Assembly: GCF_003201775.1 (NCBI RefSeq)
Contig: NZ_QJJZ01000001.1
Span: 319,233-383,232, forward strand
DNA length: 64,000 bases
Direction of reading: 5' to 3'
DNA from: Arenibacter sp. ARW7G5Y1
Lineage (GTDB): Bacteria > Bacteroidota > Bacteroidia > Flavobacteriales > Flavobacteriaceae
In this document: in pieces, positions 34,981 through 45,000 of the stretch
How positions within the stretch are numbered: the first letter of the stretch is position 1
How the letters are laid out: the number at the start of each line of letters is the position of its first letter
Program-made: the position numbers and the translations under genes
The notes under the pieces: generated by a model
The model's input: the letters and a program-made list of their open reading frames with translations, nothing else
Database searches by the model: none
Told to the model about the DNA's origin: nothing

Positions 34981-36135
34981 ATGGGTAAAAAACAATTAAA
35001 ATTCAATAGCAGGACAATTCATGGAGGACAGGCTCCAGATGCGGCCTATGGTGCGGTTATGCCTCCCATCTATCAAACCTCTACCTATGCCCAAAGTACT
35101 CCGGGAGGCCATAAGGGATATGAATATTCCAGAAGTGCCAACCCAACAAGGACGGCTTTGGAGAGTTCCTTGGCCAGTATAGAGAACGGGAATTATGGTT
35201 TGGCTTTTGGTAGTGGATTGGCCGCCATTGATGCGGTTATTAAATTATTGAGTCCTGGGGATGAGGTTATTTCCACCAGTGACCTGTACGGAGGTAGTTA
35301 TCGGATTTTTAAAACGATTTTTGAAAAATACGGAATCGTTTTCCACTTTGTGGGGATGCAGGATACTGTAGAAATAGCCAAACACATTAGCGTAAAAACC
35401 AAGCTTATTTGGGTGGAGACCCCCACGAACCCAATGATGAATATTATTGATATTAAGTCGGTTTCCCAATTGGCAAGAAAACACAAAATCCTACTTGCAG
35501 TGGACAATACTTTTGCGACGCCCTATCTGCAGCTGCCTTTGGATTTAGGGGCCGATATTGTAATGCACTCCGCCACCAAATATCTTGGGGGTCATAGTGA
35601 TGTAGTCTTGGGGGCATTGGTGGTCAGGGATAAGGAACTGGCAGAACAATTGTATTTTATTCAAAATGCAAGTGGGGCCGTGTGTGGGCCGATGGATAGT
35701 TTTTTGGTGCTTCGTGGAATAAAAACCCTGCACGTAAGGATGCAGAGGCATTGCGAAAATGCGAGGGCAATAGCGGAATTTTTGGCAAATCATCCAAAAA
35801 TTGAAAACGTATTTTGGCCAGGGTTTCCAGATCATCCCAATCATGAAGTGGCAAAAAGGCAAATGAAGGATTTTGGGGGCATGATCTCCTTTGTTCCAAA
35901 AGGGGGGCATTATCAAGAAGCCATTAAAATTGTTGAAAAACTACAGCTATTTACCCTTGCGGAATCCTTAGGCGGGGTGGAAAGTTTGGCAGGTCATCCG
36001 GCTAGTATGACACATGCCAGCATTCCGAAGGAGGTAAGGGAAAAAAGTGGGGTGGTAGATGCCTTGATAAGACTTAGTGTGGGTATAGAGGATAAGGAAG
36101 ATTTAATTGAGGACCTGCGCCAAGCTATAGAATAA
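34981..36135 (+). CDS. Trans-sulfuration PLP enzyme (cystathionine gamma-synthase/lyase type)
   Basis: A 384-residue cytosolic Cys/Met-metabolism PLP enzyme. TIHGGQAPDAAYGAVMPPIY begins the family signature; EYSRSANPTRTALE, a PLP-ring stacking Tyr in SDLYGGSYR, and the Schiff-base lysine in HSATKYLGGHSD (Lys200) are present. SLGGVESLAGHPASMTHASI near the C-terminus is typical of cystathionine gamma-synthase and gamma-lyase. Synthase, lyase and O-acetylhomoserine sulfhydrylase activities cannot be separated by reading alone. The start at 34981 is supported by the promoter just upstream. Confidence 0.92.
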   Translation: MGKKQLKFNSRTIHGGQAPDAAYGAVMPPIYQTSTYAQSTPGGHKGYEYSRSANPTRTALESSLASIENGNYGLAFGSGLAAIDAVIKLLSPGDEVISTSDLYGGSYRIFKTIFEKYGIVFHFVGMQDTVEIAKHISVKTKLIWVETPTNPMMNIIDIKSVSQLARKHKILLAVDNTFATPYLQLPLDLGADIVMHSATKYLGGHSDVVLGALVVRDKELAEQLYFIQNASGAVCGPMDSFLVLRGIKTLHVRMQRHCENARAIAEFLANHPKIENVFWPGFPDHPNHEVAKRQMKDFGGMISFVPKGGHYQEAIKIVEKLQLFTLAESLGGVESLAGHPASMTHASIPKEVREKSGVVDALIRLSVGIEDKEDLIEDLRQAIE

Positions 36136-36185
36136 ATATGTTGTCAAATTTTAAAAAAAACAGGGGTTACATTATAGAAATAATA

Positions 36186-36193
36186 TAATTTTG
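36186..36193 (+). promoter_or_regulatory. -7 element TAATTTTG of gdhA
   Basis: TAATTTTG matches TAnnTTTG and lies 46 bp before the gdhA ATG. No clear -33 element was seen. Confidence 0.45.
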
Positions 36194-36239
36194 CCCTTAA
36201 ACTCAATATTTATCAACAATTAGCAATAAATCAGATTTT

Positions 36240-37583
36240 ATGGAAGACAAGATAAATGCCTTTATGGAGGAGGTAAAAGGGCGTAATAGTCATGAGCCGG
36301 AATTCATACAAGCTGTGCAAGAAGTTGCAGAAACCGTTATTCCCTACATTAGTAATAATGAAATTTACAATGGCAAGAATATACTTTTAAGAATGGTGGA
36401 GCCGGAAAGGTTAATATCCTTTAGGGTTTCCTGGGTGGATGATGGTGGTCAAATACATGTAAATAGAGGCTATAGGATTCAAATGAATTCCGCGATTGGT
36501 CCATATAAAGGCGGGCTTAGGTTTCATCCTACCGTAAATGCAAGTGTTCTAAAATTCCTGGCCTTTGAGCAAGTTTTTAAAAATAGCCTAACTACCCTGC
36601 CTATGGGGGGAGGGAAAGGAGGGTCTGATTTTGATCCAAAAGGAAAATCGGATGATGAGGTAATGCGGTTTTGCCATGCGTTTATGACGGAACTTTCTAG
36701 GCACATTGGGCCCAATACGGACGTTCCTGCGGGGGATATAGGTGTTGGCGCAAGGGAAATAGGATTCTTGTTCGGAATGTATAAAAAGATCAGAAATGAA
36801 TTTACCGGGGTTTTAACTGGGAAGGGTCTTTCTTGGGGAGGATCTAAAATACGTCCAGAAGCAACAGGTTATGGTGCCGTTTATTTCGCGCAAAATATGT
36901 TGCAATCCAAAAATGATGATGTTAAGGGCAAGACCGTAGTAATTTCCGGTTCTGGAAATGTAGCGCAATATGCCGCTGAAAAAGTAATTCAATTGGGGGG
37001 CAAGGTAGTTACCCTTTCGGATTCTGGAGGCTATATCTACGATAAGGATGGTATTGATGAGGAAAAACTGGCCTTTATTATGGATATTAAAAACAGAAAA
37101 CGCGGAAGGATATCCGATTATCTGGAAAAATATACATCCGCAGAATTCCATAAAGGCAAAACACCATGGGAGGTGCCATGTAAAATAGCCTTACCCTGTG
37201 CAACCCAAAATGAATTGGATGGGAAGGATGCCAAGACCTTGCTGAAAAATGGATGTATCTGTGTGGCCGAAGGAGCCAATATGCCATCTACCCCAGAGGC
37301 GATACATGCCTTTCATGAAGCTAGAGTACTATTTGCCCCTGGAAAGGCGTCCAATGCCGGTGGGGTGGCCACCTCAGGTTTGGAAATGTCACAGAACTCC
37401 TTGCGGATTAGTTGGACCCGGGAAGAAGTGGATGAGCGGCTTCAAAAAATAATGAAGGATATTCACGATTCCTGTATAGAATATGGAATGGACGACGATG
37501 GATATTGCAACTATGTAAAGGGAGCTAATATTGCCGGGTTCGTAAAAGTTGCCGACGCCATGTTGGCACAGGGAGTAATTTAA
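36240..37583 (+). CDS. gdhA: NADP-type glutamate dehydrogenase
   Basis: A 447-residue cytosolic enzyme that joins ammonium and 2-oxoglutarate to glutamate. The substrate-binding part shows YKGGLRFHPTVNASVLKFLA and the catalytic-Lys region LPMGGGKGGSDFDPKGKSDD. The Rossmann domain starts VVISGSGNVAQYAAEK. The length and the GKGGSDFDPKGKSD signature match the small hexameric, biosynthetic class. It has its own promoter and no evident operon partners. Confidence 0.95.
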   Translation: MEDKINAFMEEVKGRNSHEPEFIQAVQEVAETVIPYISNNEIYNGKNILLRMVEPERLISFRVSWVDDGGQIHVNRGYRIQMNSAIGPYKGGLRFHPTVNASVLKFLAFEQVFKNSLTTLPMGGGKGGSDFDPKGKSDDEVMRFCHAFMTELSRHIGPNTDVPAGDIGVGAREIGFLFGMYKKIRNEFTGVLTGKGLSWGGSKIRPEATGYGAVYFAQNMLQSKNDDVKGKTVVISGSGNVAQYAAEKVIQLGGKVVTLSDSGGYIYDKDGIDEEKLAFIMDIKNRKRGRISDYLEKYTSAEFHKGKTPWEVPCKIALPCATQNELDGKDAKTLLKNGCICVAEGANMPSTPEAIHAFHEARVLFAPGKASNAGGVATSGLEMSQNSLRISWTREEVDERLQKIMKDIHDSCIEYGMDDDGYCNYVKGANIAGFVKVADAMLAQGVI

Positions 37584-37704
37584 GACTTGTATGTCGATAT
37601 AAATGGAACTTGGGAATTAACGTATAAATGTTTTTCGGGACCCTTATGGTTTTCATGGCCTTAAGGGTCTCTTTGTGTTATCTTTGTTCCAAGATATAAA
37701 TGTA

Positions 37705-38424
37705 ATGCAGGTTGCTACCAAAGGAATTGTTTTAACATCCATTAAATATGGGGATACTAGTTTAATAGTCCGGATATTTACGTTTTCTGATGGAATGAAG
37801 TCTTATCTGTTGAGAGGGATTCTTGCTTCAAAAAAAGGCAAGTTAAAAACAGCCTACTTTCAACCTTTGCTTCAATTGGATCTGATTGCCTCCCATAAGA
37901 ATAAGGGAACTTTGGAAAGCATTACCGAAGCCAAGGTGGGTTATCATTACCAGTCACTACATACGGATATTGCCAAGAATGCCCTAACATTTTTTTTGGC
38001 AGAAATGTTGGGCAACAGTATACACGAGGAAGAGGCCAATGAAAGTCTGTTCCACTTTATTGAAGCGGCCCTTCAGTGGTTGGATGCCCATAACGAATTT
38101 GCTAATTTTCATCTCTATTTTGTACTGTCATTGACCAAGTATTTTGGTTTTTACCCGGACACCAATAATATGGATAATTTGTACTTTGACCTTTTGGAGG
38201 GGGAGTTTGTAAAATCGCCATCCTTAAACCCTATTCTGGATGGGGAGAATTTAAAACACTTTAAAGAGCTTTTGGGCATAAATTTTGATACACTACATAC
38301 TATTAAACTTAACAAAAAGAACCGTCAGGAACTCTTGAAAAATCTTGTCCTATATTTTGAATTACATTTGCAGGGATTTAGAAAACCAAAGTCATTGGCC
38401 GTGTTAAATGAAGTTTTTAGCTGA
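37705..38424 (+). CDS. recO: DNA repair protein RecO
   Basis: A 239-residue recombination mediator that helps load RecA through RecF/RecR. The N-terminal OB fold reads ATKGIVLTSIKYGDTSLIVR and TFSDGMKSYLLRGI. The helical C-terminal part lacks a zinc-finger Cys cluster, as is usual in Bacteroidota. The start at 37705 (MQVATKGIVL) matches the family better than 37675. The stop is one base before the TonB receptor start. Confidence 0.92.
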   Translation: MQVATKGIVLTSIKYGDTSLIVRIFTFSDGMKSYLLRGILASKKGKLKTAYFQPLLQLDLIASHKNKGTLESITEAKVGYHYQSLHTDIAKNALTFFLAEMLGNSIHEEEANESLFHFIEAALQWLDAHNEFANFHLYFVLSLTKYFGFYPDTNNMDNLYFDLLEGEFVKSPSLNPILDGENLKHFKELLGINFDTLHTIKLNKKNRQELLKNLVLYFELHLQGFRKPKSLAVLNEVFS

Positions 38425-38425
38425 T

Positions 38426-40834
38426 ATGCAAAAGATTGTTCTCATAGTTGTCCTCCTATTATTTAAAGGTGTATTGGGGCAGGAAATTGTAATTATGGAC
38501 GAGGAGGACCATCAGCCGATACCCAACGTAATTGTTTATAATTTGGATAAATCCAAAACGGCCCTTTCCGATTTTGACGGCATATGCGATCTTTCTAATT
38601 TTGATCATAACGAAAGGATTACCTTCACACATATTGGCTATCAGAGCTATAAAGGCACCAAGTCCCAATTGCTTAGAAAAGGAAAACTTTACCTTGCATT
38701 GATTGCGGAACAGTTGGATGAGGTGGTGATGTCTATCTCAAAATGGGAGCAGCAAAAAAAGGACATTCCTCAGAAAATATCCCTAATGAACGCCAAAACC
38801 ATAGAATTTACAGCCTCCCAAACCTCGGCAGACCTCCTTCAAAATAGTGGAAAAGTCTTTGTACAGAAAAGTCAGCTTGGGGGCGGAAGTCCTATGATAA
38901 GAGGTTTTGCAACCAATAGATTATTGCTTTCCGTAGACGGCGTTCGCATGAACAATGCCATTTTTAGGGGGGGTAATATTCAAAATGTGATTTCAATTGA
39001 TCCCTTTACCATTAAAAGTACCGAGATTATTTTTGGTCCTGGCTCAGTAATTTATGGTTCCGATGCTATTGGGGGGGTCATGAATTTTTACACCAACAAT
39101 CCTCAATTTTCCAAGACCGATAGCATACAGTTCTCGGGGAAATCAAATTACAGATACTCCTCGGCCAATAACGAAAATACCGTTCATGTGGATTTCAATT
39201 TTGGCAAAAGGGAATGGGCGTTTTTGAGCAGTCTTACCTATAACAACTTTGGAGATCTAAAAATGGGGACCCATGGGCCAACTTCCTATTTAAGGAAAAG
39301 TTACGTTGTTACCGAAAATGGACAGGATGGGCTAAGGGAAAATAAAAACCCTAAAAACCAGGTACCCTCGGGTTATGATCAAATTAATATAATGCAAAAA
39401 GTGCTCTTTAGGCCCAATAGCAATTGGAATATAAATCTAAGCGCATATTATTCCGAAACTTCCGATTATTCCAGATATGATAGGCTTATTAGACCATCCA
39501 AGGACGGGCTTGGCCTGCGTTCCGCTGAATGGTACTATGGCCCGCAGAAATGGTTTATGGGGAACCTGCAATTCTATAAAAATGGCAAGGGAAAGTTTTA
39601 TGACGGATTAAAAATAAACACTGCCTATCAGAATTTTGGGGAAAGTAGGAACGACAGGGGTTTTGGCGAGGTCATTAGGTATGGGACCAAGGAGAATGTG
39701 GATGCTATTTCCACGAACGTGGATTTTGAGAATAAGCGCATTGGTAATCTTAGGCTTTACTATGGGGGGGAATACATATATAATAAAATTGGTTCCACAG
39801 CTAATGAGTATAACATAGAGACCAGGGTTACTTTACCTGGCGCATCCAGATATCCTGACAATTCCACCTGGCAAACTCTTGCTGGTTATGTTAGTGGTGA
39901 ACTACGGGCCAAACCCAATTTTACTTTTCTATCCGGGTTGAGATATAGCCATGTGTGGATAGATGCAGTTTTTGATCAAACTTTTTATTCTTTTCCCTTT
40001 AATGATGCCGATCTCAGTACTGGCGCCTTAACCGGAAGCTTGGGAATTAGTTGGTTCCCTAAAGCGGATCTGCAATTGACCTTTAATGGATCAACAGGAT
40101 TTAGGGCCCCGAACGTAGATGATGTTGGTAAGATATTTGATTCTGAGCCAGGGTCCGTAGTAGTTCCCAACCCAGATTTGGAGCCGGAGTATGCCTATAA
40201 CTTAGAAGTTGGGATCCAGAAAAACTTTAATGATAGATGGATGTTAAAAGCGGCCTCCTTCTATACTTATTTGGTAGATGCCCTTGTTCGTCGGGACTTT
40301 CAATTTAATGGGAATAGCCAAATAGTTTACAATGGGGAATTGCATAATGTCCAGGCAATACAGAATGCGGCAAAGGCCTATGTTTATGGTTTTGAGTTTG
40401 GTGTGGACGCCTTTTTAACCGAAAGCCTATCGGTGAATGCCAACCTTACCCTCACCCAAGGGATAGAGGAAGAGCAGGATGGTACCGATACCCCGGGAAG
40501 ACATGTGGCCCCAACTTTTGGCGATTTTCACATAGTCTGGAAGGGTCAAAAATTGAAAACCGATCTCTTTGCCAACTTCAATGGGGAAATAAGCTATGAG
40601 GATATGTCAATGTCCGAAAAAACAAAGGACTATATATATGCAGTAGATTCAGACGGCAATCCTTACTCACCATCCTGGTATACCTTAAATCTTAGATCGC
40701 AATACCAATTCTCCAACGCTTTTAAGCTTACCGCGAATTTGGAAAATATCACGGACCAGAGGTACCGTTCCTATTCCTCCGGAATAGTGGCGCCCGGAAT
40801 TAATTTAATTTTGGGAGTAGGCTATTCGTTTTAA
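38426..40834 (+). CDS. TonB-dependent receptor, hemoglobin/transferrin-receptor-like
   Basis: An 802-residue outer-membrane receptor. The signal peptide is MQKIVLIVVLLLFKGVLGQ, followed by a carboxypeptidase-like domain (EIVIMDEEDHQPIPNVIVYN). The plug has SADLLQNSGKVFVQKSQLGG and GSPMIRGFATNRLLLSVDGV. The C-terminal barrel ends LGVGYSF. The plug signature places it with receptors for heme-proteins, iron or cobalamin; the ligand is not fixed. It follows recO by one base, an arrangement I regard as chance co-transcription. Confidence 0.92.
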   Translation: MQKIVLIVVLLLFKGVLGQEIVIMDEEDHQPIPNVIVYNLDKSKTALSDFDGICDLSNFDHNERITFTHIGYQSYKGTKSQLLRKGKLYLALIAEQLDEVVMSISKWEQQKKDIPQKISLMNAKTIEFTASQTSADLLQNSGKVFVQKSQLGGGSPMIRGFATNRLLLSVDGVRMNNAIFRGGNIQNVISIDPFTIKSTEIIFGPGSVIYGSDAIGGVMNFYTNNPQFSKTDSIQFSGKSNYRYSSANNENTVHVDFNFGKREWAFLSSLTYNNFGDLKMGTHGPTSYLRKSYVVTENGQDGLRENKNPKNQVPSGYDQINIMQKVLFRPNSNWNINLSAYYSETSDYSRYDRLIRPSKDGLGLRSAEWYYGPQKWFMGNLQFYKNGKGKFYDGLKINTAYQNFGESRNDRGFGEVIRYGTKENVDAISTNVDFENKRIGNLRLYYGGEYIYNKIGSTANEYNIETRVTLPGASRYPDNSTWQTLAGYVSGELRAKPNFTFLSGLRYSHVWIDAVFDQTFYSFPFNDADLSTGALTGSLGISWFPKADLQLTFNGSTGFRAPNVDDVGKIFDSEPGSVVVPNPDLEPEYAYNLEVGIQKNFNDRWMLKAASFYTYLVDALVRRDFQFNGNSQIVYNGELHNVQAIQNAAKAYVYGFEFGVDAFLTESLSVNANLTLTQGIEEEQDGTDTPGRHVAPTFGDFHIVWKGQKLKTDLFANFNGEISYEDMSMSEKTKDYIYAVDSDGNPYSPSWYTLNLRSQYQFSNAFKLTANLENITDQRYRSYSSGIVAPGINLILGVGYSF

Positions 40835-40872
40835 AAAAAAAGTCCGATATTCATATATCGAACTTTTTTTTC
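40833..40872. terminator. Bidirectional terminator
   Basis: AAGTCCGATAT pairs with ATATCGAACTT (one mismatch) over a TCAT loop, with nine A on the left and eight T on the right. It separates the convergent TonB receptor and repeat-lipoprotein genes. Confidence 0.85.
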
Positions 40873-40889
40873 AATGAAAGTAGGGAAGA

Positions 40890-41309
40890 TTATTCCTGTA
40901 CTTTCTCTTTTGCTTCCTTGGCAGCTGCCTTGGTCTTCTCTGCAGCTTTGGTTGCGGCATCTTTTACCTCGTCACCTACCTCCTTGGCAGCAGTTTTGGT
41001 TTTGTCTACTGCATTGGTAGCGGCACCCTTAATATCCTCACCTACTTCCTTGGCAGCATCACCGGCCTTATCCATAGCTTCGCTTCCGGCCTCTTTCATG
41101 TCATCGCCCATTTCTTTTGCACTGTCCATGGCTTCTGAGGCAGCTCCTTTAACCTCTTCCCCAACTTTTTTCATATCGTCACCAACTTCCTTTAGAGCTT
41201 CATTGGTTTCTTCCATGGCATCCTTGGCCTTGTCCTTTGTTTCCCTACAGGATACAAACGAAACGCTGAGGGCAATCATCAAAATTGAACTTAAAATTAC
41301 TTTTTTCAT
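40890..41309 (-). CDS. LEA-like alpha-helical repeat lipoprotein
   Basis: A 139-residue lipoprotein, signal ILMIALSVSFVSCRE (lipid Cys21), followed by about 110 residues of low-complexity amphipathic helix built from Ala, Lys, Glu, Asp and Gly. Degenerate 11-residue units recur, for example KEVGDDMKKVGEE, KEMGDDMKEAGSE, KEVGEDIKGAATN and KEVGDEVKDAATK. This resembles late-embryogenesis-abundant (group 3) and apolipoprotein-like proteins, linked to desiccation or membrane stress. The longest frame starts at 41417, but only the ATG at 41309 gives a signal peptide. Confidence 0.85.
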   Translation of the reverse strand: MKKVILSSILMIALSVSFVSCRETKDKAKDAMEETNEALKEVGDDMKKVGEEVKGAASEAMDSAKEMGDDMKEAGSEAMDKAGDAAKEVGEDIKGAATNAVDKTKTAAKEVGDEVKDAATKAAEKTKAAAKEAKEKVQE

Positions 41310-41499
41310 GTTGTTAGTTTTAGAAATTAATTTGAATCTGATACCAGTATATACGGATGAATTGGGCATAAAGACCATATTTATCGCCCAAAGGCTAAAA
41401 ATATATAAGAAAATCAATCATTTAGGATTCTGTAAATCAGGATTATAGGCAAGAATTCAATTTTAGGACGATTTTGTAAGTTGGGGAAGACTGAACTTG

Positions 41500-41893
41500 A
41501 TGGCCTCCTCCAACAAGAACACTTTTCATGATACCTTTAAAGGGTTGGCCAATGCCAACAATACATTGGACGGGATTATTGTATAAGCCTGTGGAAAAGG
41601 AACCTTTAATGCCGATCTTGAAACACAGGAAAAAGGGGAGGGCGAAGTTGTCTTTGCCAATGCCCTAAGCAGTGCGGAAGTAAAAGGCCTAAGTGGATCC
41701 TATTAGTCTGGATTTTTTGGAGGAAGGGGAATACGAATTGATTTTTGCTTCCTATAAAGAAGATGACAACAGCGAGTTCTACTTCAATGCTTTGTTGAAT
41801 GTGGAGTCTACCACAGGGCTTAATTTAGGGGCTATAGAGGTAAGATCGGCCCTCCAAATAAGCGCAAATGTTACCGTAACCGGGACAAAATAA
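41500..41893 (+). pseudogene. Decayed gene, fragment of a secreted or lipoprotein-like CDS
   Basis: A coherent protein is readable but broken. From an in-frame ATG at 41500 it reads TFHDTFKGLANANNTLDGII, stops at TAA 41584, continues GKGTFNADLETQEKGEGEVV, stops at TAG 41704, and shifts frame near 41693-41703 into SLDFLEEGEYELIFASYKED. It ends ALQISANVTVTGTK at 41893. The style (acidic, Ser/Thr-rich, beta) resembles C-terminal parts of Bacteroidota DUF4382-type lipoproteins, but this is a guess. No N-terminal signal remains. Confidence 0.65.
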
Positions 41894-41916
41894 TTTCAAC
41901 AACATACAAAAATTTT

Positions 41917-41944
41917 AAAAAGCTCCTTTTCGAAGGGGCTTTTT
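41917..41944 (+). terminator. Rho-independent terminator upstream of ileS
   Basis: AAAAAGCTCCTT pairs with AAGGGGCTTTTT (one G-U) around TTCG, a stable tetraloop, followed by more T. It lies 24 bp after the decayed gene and may be the remnant of that gene's own terminator. Confidence 0.8.
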
Positions 41945-41978
41945 GCTTTTAACAGAATCATTTTACGCTAAAAATCAT

Positions 41979-41986
41979 TAGTTTTG
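41979..41986 (+). promoter_or_regulatory. -7 element TAGTTTTG of ileS
   Basis: TAGTTTTG matches TAnnTTTG and lies 33 bp before the ileS ATG. Confidence 0.45.
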
Positions 41987-42019
41987 CAAACTTAAAATGT
42001 AGCATTAGAAGCTGTTATT

Positions 42020-45000
42020 ATGAAGTTTGCAGAATACAAGGGTTTAGATTTACCGAAAGTCGCTGAGGAAGTATTGCGCTATTGGAAGGAGAACAATGTT
42101 TTTGAGAAAAGTGTTACAAGCAGGGAAGGCAGGGATAGTTTTGTTTTCTTTGAAGGGCCACCTTCTGCAAACGGATTGCCCGGTATTCACCATGTAATGG
42201 CCAGGACCATTAAGGATATTTTTCCGCGTTATAAGACCATGAAGGGGTTTCAGGTAAAACGCAAGGCCGGATGGGATACCCACGGACTCCCTATAGAGTT
42301 GGGTGTGGAGAAGGAATTGGGAATCACCAAGGAAGATATCGGCACCAAAATATCCGTTGAAGAATACAATGCAGCCTGTAAGAAGGCCGTGATGCGGTAT
42401 ACGGATGTGTGGAACTCCATGACCGAAAGAGTTGGCTATTGGGTGGATATGGAGGACCCATACATTACCTACAAATCCAAATACATGGAATCTGTTTGGT
42501 GGCTGCTTAAGCAGATTTACGACAAAGGACTTATTTATAAAGGATACACCATACAACCTTATTCGCCAAAAGCAGGGACCGGATTAAGTTCCCATGAGCT
42601 AAATCAGCCAGGAACCTATCAAGACGTTACCGATACAACTGTGGTGGCCCAATTTAGGACGATCAAGGAAACACTACCACCAAACTTTAGGGAGGTGCCA
42701 GGAGAGATGTTCTTTTTGGCATGGACGACCACGCCTTGGACATTGCCATCCAATACGGCATTGACCGTAGGCCCCAAGATTGAGTATGTTGTTGTTAAAA
42801 CCTTCAATCAATATACCTTTGAACCCATACATGTTGTTTTGGCCAAATCCCTGGTAGGAAAGCAATTTGGGGGTAAATTTTATGAAGCGGAAAGCGATGC
42901 CGATTTTGAAAAATACTCCTCTGCAGATAAGAAAATACCCTATAAAATTATAGAAAGTGCCACGGGCCAGGAACTTGTTGGAATAAAATATGAGCAATTG
43001 TTGGAGTATGCGCTGCCATATCAAAATCCAGAGAATGCCTTTAGGGTAATTGCAGGTGATTTTGTTACCACAGAAGACGGTACGGGTATTGTACATACGG
43101 CGCCAACTTTTGGAGCGGATGATGCCCTGGTGGCAAAATTGGCAGAACCGGAAATACCGCCTATGTTGGTTTTGGATGAAAATAACAATCCAGTTCCTTT
43201 GGTAGACCTACAAGGGAGGTTTAGACCCGAAATGGGAGAGTATGCCGGCAAGTATGTTAAAAATGAATACTATGATGATGGTGAGGCTCCGGAACGGTCG
43301 GTAGATGTAGAGATCGCCATTAAACTTAAAGAAGAAAACAGGGCCTTTAAGGTGGAAAAATACGTTCACAGTTATCCCAACTGCTGGCGTACGGATAAAC
43401 CAATCCTTTACTATCCCTTGGATTCTTGGTTTATAAAGGTCACCGATGTCAAGGATAGGATGTTCAATCTTAACCAAACCATTAATTGGAAACCCAAGGC
43501 TACAGGAGAAGGAAGATTTGGAAATTGGCTGGCCAATGCCAATGATTGGAACTTGTCCCGTTCCCGTTATTGGGGCATTCCCTTGCCTATTTGGCGTACG
43601 GAAGATGGCAAGGAAGAACTGATGATCGGTTCTGTGTCCGAACTCAAGAAAGAAATGCAAAAAGCCTTAACAGCAGGAGTTCTTGAAAAAGACATTTTTG
43701 ACGATTTTGTTGTAGGTGAAATGAGCGAGGCCAATTATGATAAAATTGACCTTCATAAGAATATTGTGGATCAGATAATCTTGGTGTCTGCCACGGGAAA
43801 ACCAATGAGGAGGGAAAGTGACTTGATAGATGTTTGGTTCGATAGTGGTTCTATGCCCTATGCCCAATGGCACTACCCATTTGAAAATAAGGACTTAATA
43901 GATGAAGGAAAGACTTTTCCGGCCGATTTTATAGCGGAAGGTGTCGATCAGACCCGTGGTTGGTTTTACACCCTACATGCTATTGCCACGATGGTTTTTG
44001 ATTCTGTGGCCTATAAAAATGTGGTTTCCAATGGTCTGGTGTTGGACAAGGAAGGTAAGAAAATGTCCAAGCGTCTGGGCAATGCAGTAGACCCATTTGA
44101 AACCATGGATGAGTTTGGGGCCGATGCCACTCGATGGTATATGATATCCAATGCAAATCCATGGGATAATTTAAAGTTCGATGTGGAGGGTATTGCAGAG
44201 GTGAAACGCAAGTTTTTTGGCACCTTGTACAATACCTACTCTTTCTTTGCCCTGTATACCAACATTGATGGTTTTGATTATTCGGAAGCGGATATACCAT
44301 TACATGAAAGACCAGAAATAGATCAATGGATTATTTCGGAATTGCACTCCCTTATCCAAACTGTGGACGAGGCTTATGAAGATTACGAACCTACCAAGGC
44401 AACTAGGGCCATATCGGACTATGTGCAGGAAAACTTAAGTAATTGGTATGTGCGCTTGAGCAGAAGGCGTTTTTGGAAGGGCGACTATCAGAAAGATAAG
44501 ATATCGGCTTACCAAACACTGTATACCTGTTTAACCACCGTGGCAAAACTTTCTGCACCGGTAGCGCCGTTTTACATGGACAGATTATACAAGGATTTAA
44601 CCAATACGACACGTAAGGAGCCTTTTGAAAGTGTACATTTGGCCGATTTCCCTGAATATGATGCCGCATTGGTGAATAAGCAATTGGAAAGTAAAATGGC
44701 CAAGGCGCAGACCATATCATCCTTGGTTCTATCCATTCGCCAGAAAGAGAAGATCAAGGTACGTCAGCCCTTGCAAAAGATTATGATTCCCGTATTGGAT
44801 GAAAAACAGAGGTTGGAAATTGAAGCGGTTGCAGAGTTGATAAAGTCCGAAGTGAATGTGAAAGAGATAGAATTGTTGGATGATGCTTCCGGAATACTTG
44901 TAAAACAAATTAAGCCAAACTTTAAAACCTTAGGGCCTAAGTTTGGGAAGGATATGAAGTTGATTGCCAGTGCTGTAGCGCAATTGCAACAGGATGATAT

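Noticed and set aside
40918-41448. 176-codon plus-strand frame opposite the repeat lipoprotein
   Set aside because: The frame stays open only because the Ala/Lys/Glu repeats lack complementary stops. Its translation is an unnatural Ser/Ala-rich sequence.
41693-41893. A 66-codon ORF as an intact gene
   Set aside because: The coding pattern continues upstream in another frame with stops, so it is better explained as the tail of a decayed gene.
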